NCBI GenBank assembly: GCA_016793305.1
Contig: JAEUHU010000038.1
Span: 1-10,702, forward strand
Direction of reading: 5' to 3'
DNA length: 10,702 bases
DNA from: Planctomycetota bacterium
Lineage (GTDB): Bacteria; Planctomycetota; UBA1135; UBA2386
Shown: piece by piece, positions 1-5,663 of the stretch
How positions within the stretch are numbered: position 1 is the stretch's first letter
Layout of the letters: each line of letters starts with the position of its first letter
The notes under the pieces: generated by a model
What the model saw: only the letters and a program-made list of their open reading frames with translations
Database searches by the model: none
Told to the model about the DNA's origin: nothing
Translations under genes and position numbers: made by a program

Positions 1-30
1 TCTCTGCGAGCGGTGTCCGGATCCCGGGCG

Positions 31-70
31 GTGTCCACGCACCCAGCCCATATCTGGGGTGGAAGGACAC
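31..70 (-). terminator. stem-loop downstream of the fliA operon, possible terminator
   Basis: A nested inverted repeat: GTGTCC (31-36) pairs with GGACAC (65-70), and inside it CACCCAG (40-46) pairs with CTGGGGTG (54-61, one bulged G), leaving a 7-base loop. A second small hairpin, GGGTGC/GCACCC (85-90 with 96-101, 5-base loop), lies between it and the stop codon at 115. Both follow the last gene of the minus-strand operon, so transcript termination or 3' end protection is a reasonable guess. No T-tract follows either stem, so a classical intrinsic terminator is not shown. Confidence 0.3.
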
Positions 71-114
71 GGCAAGTGCCGCGCGGGTGCCCGCAGCACC
101 CCTTCGGCTGGCGA

Positions 115-753
115 TCAGTCCTCGACCCAGGTCCCGACGAACCGGTGCGCCACGTAGGTGGTGAACTTCGTCGGCGCGAGCAGCGTCAGCTCCCAGCCGT
201 GCAGGTTGCCGTCGTCCTGCTGCGTCGCCTCGACGAAGTGGCGCAGGTCGCTGATCGTCGAAAGGTCGTTCGCGTCGTAGATCGCGTCGACCGCCCAGAT
301 CGGCGAACCGGAGTGCACCGACACCAGCTGCGTGCGCAGCCCGAGATGTGGGGGCGTGTAGGCGCGCCACGACGTCACCGAGCCGAGGAACAGCCCGTCG
401 AGCGAGTAGCGATTGCAGAGCCTGACCATCGCCTCGGTCGACAGGCGGCCGCGGCTGAGCGAGAAGTTCAACTCCTCGTCCTCCTGCGCCTCGCTCGGCA
501 GCGGCACGACCTCGAAGCGGCGCAGCTTCTGCAGTTCGGCGACGAACGCGTCGCGCACGCTGTCGCAGTTGATCGTGACGCCCGCTTCGTGGGCGAACGG
601 CAGCACCATGATGCGCCGCACGTTGGCGAGGTCGGCGCGCTCGGCGAGGTAGCTGTTGACGACCTTGGGCCGCGGCGGGGCCTCGATCCGGCAACCGGCG
701 GTCGCCAGCAGGGTGAGCCCGAGCACGACCGGGAACGCGGAGGGAGCGCGCAT
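115..753 (-). CDS. putative outer-membrane lipoprotein, CsgG/LpoB-like, last gene of the fliA operon
   Basis: A 212-residue protein with a signal peptide and a lipobox-like LATAGC ending at Cys21, so probably lipid-anchored after signal peptidase II cleavage; Thr at -3 is a less usual lipobox residue. The mature part begins with a short Pro-rich linker. It then shows the strand pattern VRRIMVLPF (about residues 44-52), a helix with F..ELQKLRRFEVV, and a later LDGLFLGSVTSW strand. This layout resembles the CsgG / LpoB / TolB-N type of periplasmic fold, but no specific family was confirmed. The start is ATG at 753, whose A is also the last base of the previous gene's TGA stop (TGATG), so translation is coupled. 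Its place at the end of a fliA operon suggests a flagellar envelope role, perhaps like the H-ring lipoproteins of Vibrio (FlgO/FlgP/FlgT). That role is inference. Confidence 0.8.
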   Translation of the reverse strand: MRAPSAFPVVLGLTLLATAGCRIEAPPRPKVVNSYLAERADLANVRRIMVLPFAHEAGVTINCDSVRDAFVAELQKLRRFEVVPLPSEAQEDEELNFSLSRGRLSTEAMVRLCNRYSLDGLFLGSVTSWRAYTPPHLGLRTQLVSVHSGSPIWAVDAIYDANDLSTISDLRHFVEATQQDDGNLHGWELTLLAPTKFTTYVAHRFVGTWVED

Positions 754-1280
754 CAGCGGTTCCGCGGCGGCGGGGCCGCGGCCTCCATGGCGCCGGAGTT
801 GATCTCCTCGAGCGACGCGCTGAGCGCCTGGATGCGCGACGTCAACGTCGCCTGCTCCAGCTTCGCCTTCTCGATCGAGAGACTGAGGATGCGCGCCTCG
901 AGGTCGCGGCGGCGCTGCCGCAGCTGCTCGGTCTCGGCCTCGGCCTGGGCGCGCAGCGCGCGCTCCTTCGCCAGCTCCGAGCCTTCCTTGCCGAGCTGCG
1001 ACAGCAGGCTGTTGTTCTTCTCCTCGAGTTCGCGGCAGCGCTCGACCAACTTGGTGTTGGTCTCCGTCAGCGCCGTGAACTTGCTGAGCAGCAGTTCCTG
1101 CTTCGGCCCGTAGTCGAGTTCGGTCTGGATGCCGGAGCGCGGCAGGATGCCCTCGTAGCCGTCGAGTGGATCGGTCGGCGATGGCTCGACCAGCAGGCGG
1201 GCGGCCGAACGGCAACTGCCGAGGGTCACGGCCGGCAGCAGCACCATTGCCAGCAGGACGAAACGCAGCACGGGGTTCAT
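753..1280 (-). CDS. coiled-coil lipoprotein
   Basis: A 175-residue protein. A hydrophobic signal peptide ends in the lipobox LGSC (Cys23), giving a lipid-anchored protein in the cell envelope. From about residue 60 to 160 the sequence is a long charged coiled coil rich in Glu, Leu, Arg and Lys (for example ELEEKNNSLLSQLGKE), ending in a Pro/Arg tail. The start at ATG 1280 is preferred over an upstream in-frame ATG at 1307, because AAAGGAG lies just before it and it gives a clean signal peptide. It overlaps the upstream small gene by ATGA and the downstream lipoprotein by one base. No enzymatic motif is visible. A spacer or scaffold in the periplasm, possibly linked to the flagellar basal body, is an inference from the operon. 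Confidence 0.82.
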   Translation of the reverse strand: MNPVLRFVLLAMVLLPAVTLGSCRSAARLLVEPSPTDPLDGYEGILPRSGIQTELDYGPKQELLLSKFTALTETNTKLVERCRELEEKNNSLLSQLGKEGSELAKERALRAQAEAETEQLRQRRRDLEARILSLSIEKAKLEQATLTSRIQALSASLEEINSGAMEAAAPPPRNR

Positions 1281-1504
1281 GCGGGGGACTCCTTTCCGTA
1301 GACGCACTCGACGACGGCTGTGGCGCCGCAGCCACAGCGGATCTCGAAGCCGGCGATGCGATCGCCGTCGAGCAGCGGCACCACCGCGATCGAACGCGCC
1401 GCGTGGCCTTCGCCACCGACACCGCAGTCGATCAGCGCTGGTTTGGCCACCAGCTTCACCGCGTCGCGGCGGATCACGCCGCTCCTGTTGTTGCTCTCGG
1501 CCAT
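1277..1504 (-). CDS. small cysteine-containing protein, function unknown
   Basis: A 75-residue protein with no signal peptide or membrane segment. The first 20 residues are basic and polar. The rest looks beta-rich and carries Cys27, His34, and a RCGCG motif (Cys57, Cys59) followed by Cys67, which together could bind a metal such as zinc. No family is recognised. The ATG at 1504 has no clear Shine-Dalgarno sequence but lies only 15 bases after the upstream small gene's stop, and its own stop overlaps the next start (ATGA). The unbroken packing supports a real gene translated by coupling. A role in flagellar regulation or assembly is suggested only by the fliA context. Confidence 0.65.
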   Translation of the reverse strand: MAESNNRSGVIRRDAVKLVAKPALIDCGVGGEGHAARSIAVVPLLDGDRIAGFEIRCGCGATAVVECVYGKESPA

Positions 1505-1519
1505 CGTCGGGGGAGGCCG

Positions 1520-1768
1520 CTACGCGAACACGTCGACGTGGCGGCCCTGTTGCAGGTCCTTTCGGTCGTCGGCCGCCCGGGGCTGTAGCCCCGTTCGTAT
1601 GGCCTGTTGGGCTCTGCCGCCGTCGTCACCCGCGGCTGCCTCGCCGCGCCCGTCGGTGCCCTGTTGCAGAGCCTGGCGGAACCGCTCGGCTTGCTTCTGG
1701 CCGCCCGCCTGCCGTTCCCCGACGCGGATCGAACCGGTCACCGGCGACATCGCGCGCAGCGGGTCCAC
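1520..1768 (-). CDS. small hydrophilic protein directly after fliA
   Basis: An 82-residue protein starting at GTG, three bases after the fliA stop, with GGAG six bases upstream. An in-frame ATG at 1750 is an alternative start. It is rich in Gln, Arg, Gly and Ala and low in complexity in the middle, with a short amphipathic stretch near residues 20-35 (QKQAERFRQALQQ) and the C-terminal tail RHVDVFA. There is no signal peptide or membrane segment. It is not recognisably the anti-sigma factor FlgM, although its position beside fliA makes a partner of the sigma factor or an export chaperone conceivable. Support comes from spacing and ribosome binding site rather than homology, so some doubt remains. 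Confidence 0.55.
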   Translation of the reverse strand: MDPLRAMSPVTGSIRVGERQAGGQKQAERFRQALQQGTDGRGEAAAGDDGGRAQQAIRTGLQPRAADDRKDLQQGRHVDVFA

Positions 1769-1771
1769 GGC

Positions 1772-2509
1772 TCACTCCTGCTCCTTCATCTTGAGCCGCA
1801 GCCGTTCGGTCGCGCGGGTCAGGATCTGGCTGACGCGCGACTCGGTGACGCCGAGCACCTGCCCGATCTCCTTCAGGTAGAGCTGCTCGTGGAAGTAGAG
1901 CACCACGACGTGGCGGTCGGTGTCCGGCAGCTCGGCGATCGCCTTGGTCAGCAGCTCGAGGCGTTCGCGCTGGGTCGCGGCGGCGGCCGGATCGGGCGAG
2001 TCCTCGGCCTGCATCAGGCTCGCCAGCGACGTGCTGCCCTCGTCCTCGGAACCGTACGGCTCGTCGAGCGACAGCGTGCGGCTCGTGTGCAGCGCCTGCA
2101 GGTCGTCGTCGAGGTCCTGTTCGCTGCAGCCCATCGCCTTGGCGAGCTCGGCCAGGGTCGGTTCGCGGTCGAGCGTCGCGTAGAGCGCCGAACTCGTGCG
2201 GTCCATCTGGCGCAGCCGGTCGCGGCGGTTGCGCGGCACGGGGTCGTGCTTGCGCACCTCGTCGAGGATGGCGCCGCGGATCGCGGTGTAGGCGAACGTC
2301 TTGAACGAGGCGCCGCGCCCCGGGTCGAACGTCGAAGCCGCGTGCATCAGCCCCATCACCCCGACCGAGTAGAAGTCGTCGCGGTCGAGTGAGCCCGGCA
2401 GCGTCACCGGCAGGCGCGCCACCACGTAGCGCACCAGCGGCAGGTACTGCTCGATCAGGCGGTCGCGATCGACCACCGAGCGCAGCATCCTGGCGGTGTC
2501 GCCCCTCAA
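1772..2509 (-). CDS. fliA: RNA polymerase sigma factor for flagellar operon, FliA/WhiG family (sigma-28)
   Basis: This sigma factor directs RNA polymerase to late flagellar and chemotaxis promoters. Region 2 is clear (EQYLPLVRYVVARL, then DRDDFYSVGVMGL, FDPGRGASFKTFAYTAIRGA and DEVRKHDPVPR). A region-3 helix contains PTLAELAKAMG. Region 4 carries LPDTDRHVVVLYFHEQL and the helix-turn-helix LKEIGQVLGVTESRVSQI. The protein is 245 residues from TTG at 2509, or 238 from ATG at 2488, both normal for the family. TTG is favoured because AAGGAGG (2514-2520) lies four bases before it and it overlaps the upstream stop (TTGA), while the ATG has no good ribosome binding site. The choice is not certain. 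It is the second gene of a six-gene operon. The flhAFG genes that usually adjoin fliA lie about 5.5 kb upstream. Confidence 0.95.
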   Translation of the reverse strand: MRGDTARMLRSVVDRDRLIEQYLPLVRYVVARLPVTLPGSLDRDDFYSVGVMGLMHAASTFDPGRGASFKTFAYTAIRGAILDEVRKHDPVPRNRRDRLRQMDRTSSALYATLDREPTLAELAKAMGCSEQDLDDDLQALHTSRTLSLDEPYGSEDEGSTSLASLMQAEDSPDPAAAATQRERLELLTKAIAELPDTDRHVVVLYFHEQLYLKEIGQVLGVTESRVSQILTRATERLRLKMKEQE

Positions 2510-2766
2510 GCGTCCTCCTTGGCCTTCTCGGCGGCGCGCTTGGCTTCTTCGCGGGCGATGGCGGTCAGCACGGCGTCGACGACGGGCGGGGCCAGCAGGT
2601 TGCCGGCGACGAGAGCGATGCCGGCGCTGACGATGCTTCGCCAGAGCGCGGTGCTGCCGTCCACGCCGACCACCGTCGCGACCAGGAACGTCGTCCCGAA
2701 CGCGATGCTGGTGAGGTAGGCCGTGATGAGGCGCGTCAGTTCTTGGCTGCCGTTGCCCGACTTCAT
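2506..2766 (-). CDS. small two-helix membrane protein upstream of fliA
   Basis: An 86-residue protein with two hydrophobic segments (about residues 13-35, TAYLTSIAFGTTFLVATVVG, and 46-66, IVSAGIALVAGNLLAPPVV). A charged C-terminal helix rich in Lys, Glu and Ala ends in KEDA. The topology is probably a helical hairpin in the inner membrane with both ends in the cytoplasm. It starts at ATG 2766, with GCGAGG about ten bases before it inside a hairpin loop. Its stop overlaps the fliA start, so the two are translationally coupled. No family is recognised. Because no FlgM-like gene is seen here, a membrane tether or regulator of FliA is possible, but nothing in the sequence proves it. Confidence 0.75.
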   Translation of the reverse strand: MKSGNGSQELTRLITAYLTSIAFGTTFLVATVVGVDGSTALWRSIVSAGIALVAGNLLAPPVVDAVLTAIAREEAKRAAEKAKEDA

Positions 2767-2767
2767 T

Positions 2768-2850
2768 GCTTGCCGGCCTCGCTATCGGCAAGCCGTCTGC
2801 CGCAGGTTGAGACCGGAGCACGGAACCTCCGGTCGGATCGGGCTTTCCCG
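2768..2850 (-). promoter_or_regulatory. structured leader of the fliA operon: three consecutive hairpins
   Basis: Three inverted repeats lie directly before the first gene of the fliA operon. Reading the minus strand 5' to 3': CGGG-AAAG-CCCG (2850-2839); GACCGGAG/CTCCGGTC with an 8-base loop (2834-2811, 8 perfect pairs); and GCTTGCCG/CGGCAAGC with loop ATAGCGAGGC (2793-2768, 8 perfect pairs). The last hairpin holds the likely Shine-Dalgarno GCGAGG in its loop and ends one base before the ATG, so folding could control translation. It does not match a riboswitch class I know. The same stretch contains GCCGATAG (2789-2782), close to the sigma-28 -10 box GCCGATAA, but only a poor -35 (TCAA at 2810-2807, 17-base spacer). 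Confidence 0.35.
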
Positions 2851-2975
2851 TAGTCCTGGCCGGTGCCGGCTGGCGGGTTCGTGGGCACGTTCGACGGTTT
2901 CCGCACAACGGCTGCCGCACTTCCCGACACCGGTCCACCTTGTCGCTCGCGGCAGGCGGTCTGCACGATGGCGGG

Positions 2976-3392
2976 ATGCGGATCGCCCGGGCCGGGTTCG
3001 TCTACTTCGCGTGCGTGTTCGCGGTCGGGTTCCTGCTCGGCAGCGTGCGGGTGCCGCTGCTGGTTCCGCGGCTCGGCGAACGCACGGCCGAGCTCGTCGA
3101 GCTGCCGGTGATGGTGCTGGCTTCGGCGGTGCTGGCCCGATGGCGCCAGCGTCGGACCGCGGACCTGACGGTGCGCGAGCAGCGGCTCGTCGGCGCTGTG
3201 GCGGTCGCCTTGCTGCTCGTCGCGGAGTGTGCGCTCGGCGGACTGCTCGGGCGAACGCCCTGGCAGGTGCTGTTCGATCGGGACCCGATCGCGGGGCCGG
3301 CCTACTACCTGGCGTTGGCGGCGTTCGCCGGTTGGCCGTGGTTCTGGGCCCGGCGGGCGGAGCGGCGCCGCCGCAACCTGCCGCAGGGATAG
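2976..3392 (+). CDS. four-helix integral membrane protein, uncharacterised
   Basis: A 138-residue protein with four predicted membrane segments (about residues 5-22, 41-55, 69-89 and 107-124), separated by short basic loops and ending in a run of arginines. It resembles a small conserved bacterial membrane protein family with the pattern YF..VFA.GF.LG..RV..L.PRLGE..AEL.ELP; I know no function for it. The ATG at 2976 is used because it begins right before the first helix. It is a single gene, divergent from the fliA operon (209 bases between starts) and convergent with the DUF3299-like gene, with 16 bases between the stops. No ribosome binding site is striking. Confidence 0.8.
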   Translation: MRIARAGFVYFACVFAVGFLLGSVRVPLLVPRLGERTAELVELPVMVLASAVLARWRQRRTADLTVREQRLVGAVAVALLLVAECALGGLLGRTPWQVLFDRDPIAGPAYYLALAAFAGWPWFWARRAERRRRNLPQG

Positions 3393-3398
3393 CCCTGC
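3383..3398. terminator. hairpin at a convergent gene junction
   Basis: GCAGGG (3383-3388) pairs perfectly with CCCTGC (3393-3398) around a 4-base loop ATAG, which contains most of the stop codon of the plus-strand gene. With one bulged C the stem extends by flanking C-G pairs. It sits between two convergent genes and could serve both strands. There is no T-tract in either direction. Confidence 0.3.
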
Positions 3399-3408
3399 CG
3401 CGAGCCCG

Positions 3409-4215
3409 TCAGTGCGGCAGCAGCGGCGTGAAGTTCGTCACCTGCAGCTGGAAGATGTCGACGATGTAGCCATCTTCGACCGTCGGAGCGACGGTCAGGG
3501 TGCCGGTCAGCAGCACGGGCTCGAACGTGTAGTCGACGGTCTGCCCGGCGGGCATCACGCACCGCACGACTTGGTGCAGGTCCGGCGGCGTGCCGTAGCA
3601 GCACGACCACAGCGACTCGACCAGCAGGAACTGCGTGACGTTCTCGACCTCGTCGATCGGCAGCATGAAGCCGACCAGAGTCACGTCGGTGTCGGCGAGA
3701 CTCCGCACCGACGCGGGCATGCCGGTCAGACCGTCGGTGTATTCCCAGGCCGACAGCGAGGCGAACGGCACCAGCCGCGCTGGCAGGCGCCCTTCGGCAG
3801 CCATCACGGCGACCCGTCGTTCGGCGGCGAGCATGGCTTCGGCACCCCGCGCGGCGGCGAGGTCGGCCGGGTCGGTGCCCTTCGGGTGTTGCGGGGCAGC
3901 AGGCGTCGCGGGCGATTCCGCCTTCGCCGGCGGATGCTGGGCCACGGCCGTCGACCCGGTCTTCGCGTCGCCTGGCACCGGAGCCCGCGGTGTCGGCTCG
4001 TGCTTCCACAGGGCGACGGCGACGACCACGCCGGCTGCGGCCAGGGCCACCAGCGGACCGACGAGGCGCCGAGGCGCCGTCCGCCGAGGGACTCCCGTCG
4101 ACAGGGCTACGACCACGCGTTCGGCGCAGTCGATCGGCGAACGGCGTCCACCGAGTTCCTCCAGCAGCAGCTCGAGATGGCGATCCTGGACGGCTTCGAG
4201 GGTCTTCGGGTTCAT
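3409..4215 (-). CDS. membrane-anchored protein: anti-sigma-like N-terminus plus DUF3299-like domain
   Basis: A 268-residue protein. Residues 1-50 are cytoplasmic in character (RHLELLLEELGG), and residues 51-70 form one membrane helix followed by Lys. A Pro/Ala/Lys-rich linker runs to about 125. The extracytoplasmic C-terminus (about 150-268) looks like DUF3299: VTLVGFMLPIDE, FLLVESLWSCCYGTPP with adjacent Cys205-Cys206, a later Cys, then DYTFEPVLLTGTL and DIFQL. The ATG start overlaps the ECF sigma stop as ATGA, a typical arrangement for a sigma factor and its membrane anti-sigma. The inferred role is to hold the sigma factor until the outer domain senses a signal, perhaps through its cysteines. 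DUF3299 has no established function that I know, and a classical zinc anti-sigma motif is absent. Confidence 0.8.
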   Translation of the reverse strand: MNPKTLEAVQDRHLELLLEELGGRRSPIDCAERVVVALSTGVPRRTAPRRLVGPLVALAAAGVVVAVALWKHEPTPRAPVPGDAKTGSTAVAQHPPAKAESPATPAAPQHPKGTDPADLAAARGAEAMLAAERRVAVMAAEGRLPARLVPFASLSAWEYTDGLTGMPASVRSLADTDVTLVGFMLPIDEVENVTQFLLVESLWSCCYGTPPDLHQVVRCVMPAGQTVDYTFEPVLLTGTLTVAPTVEDGYIVDIFQLQVTNFTPLLPH

Positions 4216-4793
4216 CGGTTCTGCTCCTTGCGGTCGTGGCGTTCGAGGCAGTCGCGCAGCAGTCGGCGGGCGCGCTGCAACAGGGACTTGGTGCCTTCGT
4301 CGCCGAGCCCGAGCCGCGTCGCGGTGTCGCGGCGCGACAGGCCCTCGACGTGATGCCACTGCACGGCCTGTCGCGCGCGCTCGGGCAAGCGTTGCAGGCA
4401 GTCGCGCAAGGCTTCGACCTGGGTGTCGGCGAACGCGTCGCCGTGCTGCTCGGCGAGCTGGTCGACGGCAGAGGCCCAGTCGTCGGTCGGGGGCCGGCGG
4501 CGGCTCTTGCGTCGGGCGGTCAGCAGCAGATTCCTGGCGATGCCGCGCAGGAACGCACCAGGGGCGGCGAGTGGTCGTTCGCCGGCGCGGGTCGCGAACG
4601 CGACGAAGGTGTCCTGCAGCAGGTCGTCCGCTTCGTCCGGGTCGGCGCCGAGCAGGCGCAGGTAGCGCCACAGCGGCCGCTGGTGCTCGGCGAGCAGCGC
4701 CGTCAGCGACGGGGCGACTTCGCCGGCCCCGGCTGCCGAGGTCGGTGCCATCGGCGTCGAGGCCAGCTCTGGCGGCGGTGGGGACGAGTGCAT
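4212..4793 (-). CDS. ECF-type RNA polymerase sigma factor
   Basis: A 193-residue ECF sigma factor. Region 2 shows LLAEHQRPLWRYLRLLGAD, the acidic DEADDLLQDTF, and PGAFLRGIARNLLL. A basic stretch (ARRKSRRRPP) links it to region 4, with ALRDCLQRLPERARQAV, the weak helix-turn-helix SRRDTATRLGLGDEGTKSLL and RARRLLRDCLER. The ATG at 4793 gives a Pro-rich lead; ATG at 4751 is possible, and a longer TTG start at 4883 would run into the divergent promoter. Its stop overlaps the membrane partner (ATGA). It resembles the ECF group common in planctomycetes and verrucomicrobia, and is clearly related to the second ECF gene at 6307. Targets are unknown; self-activation at the divergent promoter would be usual. 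Confidence 0.88.
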   Translation of the reverse strand: MHSSPPPPELASTPMAPTSAAGAGEVAPSLTALLAEHQRPLWRYLRLLGADPDEADDLLQDTFVAFATRAGERPLAAPGAFLRGIARNLLLTARRKSRRRPPTDDWASAVDQLAEQHGDAFADTQVEALRDCLQRLPERARQAVQWHHVEGLSRRDTATRLGLGDEGTKSLLQRARRLLRDCLERHDRKEQNR

Positions 4794-4870
4794 CTGCAGG
4801 ATCAGTGTCCTCGGCGGCGCCACCGGGTGCAGGAAAGTCGGCAATCCCCCGAGGCCCGGCGGGGGGATGG

Positions 4871-4885
4871 CTTTGCAAGGCAAAG
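4871..4885. promoter_or_regulatory. palindrome in a divergent promoter region, candidate operator
   Basis: CTTTGC-AAG-GCAAAG is a perfect 6-base inverted repeat with a 3-base centre. It lies in the 108 bases between the divergent starts of the ECF gene (4793) and the membrane protein gene (4902), about 16 bases from the latter. It is A/T-richer than its surroundings. On the minus strand it overlaps TGAACTT (4889-4883), which carries the AAC core of many ECF -35 elements. No matching -10 is evident. Confidence 0.3.
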
Positions 4886-4901
4886 TTCATACGCTGCCGC
4901 C

Positions 4902-5663
4902 ATGCGACTGCAGGAGATGTTGTCCACTCTGGATCGGGTGCTGCGCGGCGATGCCGGCGGACCCGGTCGCGAACAGGCCCCCGAACCGCGGGCGACCGCT
5001 CGGCTGATGGTGGCGCTGGCCCTGCTGCTCGGCGGCATCTACGGGCTGTCGCTCGGTGCGTGCAGCCTGTTCCGCGGCGCCGACCACGCCTGGCTGCAGG
5101 CGTTCGCGTCGGCGATGAAGGTGCCGCTGCTGTTCCTGCTGACCCTGCTGGTCACGTTCCCGTCGTTGTACGTGTTCGCCGCGCTGAAGCGGCTGCCGCT
5201 CGGCCTGCGGGCGACCCTGCGGATGCTGCTGACCGCGATCGTCGTGCACACCGCCGTGCTCGCCGGGCTGGCCCCGGTGTTCGCGTTCTTCGCCGCGAGC
5301 ACCGACAGCTACGAGTTCATGCTGCTGCTGAACGTCGCCTTCTTCACCATCGGCGGGCTGCTCGGCTTGTCGACCCTGCGCCGCATGACGGCGGCCGTGT
5401 TGCCGATCACGAGCGTGGTCGGTCCTGTGGCGGAGGCTGGCCCCGAAGCGAAGCCCGTGCGGCCGGCCGTGCCCGTCGCCGAACTGGAGGCGCATCGGCT
5501 CCTCGGGCTTTGGGGCTTCGTCTACGGCGTCGTCGGGGCCCAGATGGCGTGGCTGCTGCGGCCGTTCGTCGGCACCCCGAACCTCGAGTTCGCCTGGTTC
5601 CGGCCGCGCGAGGACAACGTCTTCCTCGGGCTCGTGCGCGTGATCGGGGCCCTGTTCTCGTGA
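4902..5663 (+). CDS. polytopic membrane protein, first of a tandem paralogous pair
   Basis: A 253-residue protein. A soluble N-terminus (LDRVLRGD, then a Gly/Pro/Glu linker) is followed by about five membrane segments (near residues 34-56, 72-95, 105-130, 138-158 and 204-222). Characteristic motifs are MKVPLLFLLTLLVTFPSLY in the second segment and AWLLRPFVGTP near the end. Proteins with these motifs are widespread in planctomycetes, cyanobacteria and others. Some are listed as actin-binding WH2-domain proteins, a label I would not trust, and the layout is Yip1-like. The function is unknown. The ATG at 4902 starts a four-gene operon with its paralogue, an ECF sigma factor and an LRR protein. 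It overlaps the next gene by GTGA. Confidence 0.83.
   Translation: MRLQEMLSTLDRVLRGDAGGPGREQAPEPRATARLMVALALLLGGIYGLSLGACSLFRGADHAWLQAFASAMKVPLLFLLTLLVTFPSLYVFAALKRLPLGLRATLRMLLTAIVVHTAVLAGLAPVFAFFAASTDSYEFMLLLNVAFFTIGGLLGLSTLRRMTAAVLPITSVVGPVAEAGPEAKPVRPAVPVAELEAHRLLGLWGFVYGVVGAQMAWLLRPFVGTPNLEFAWFRPREDNVFLGLVRVIGALFS

Noticed and set aside
13..1113. A 366-codon plus-strand open frame
   Set aside because: It lies opposite two well-supported lipoprotein genes and has an Arg/Gln/Val-rich composition with no domain.
2768..2810. Sigma-28 promoter (GCCGATAG) before the fliA operon
   Set aside because: The -10 match is good, but the -35 is poor with a 17-base spacer, and the motif is part of a perfect hairpin. 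It is kept only as a note in the leader entry.
2768..2975. Cyclic di-GMP riboswitch in the fliA leader
   Set aside because: Stem order and loops do not match the class I or class II consensus as I know them.
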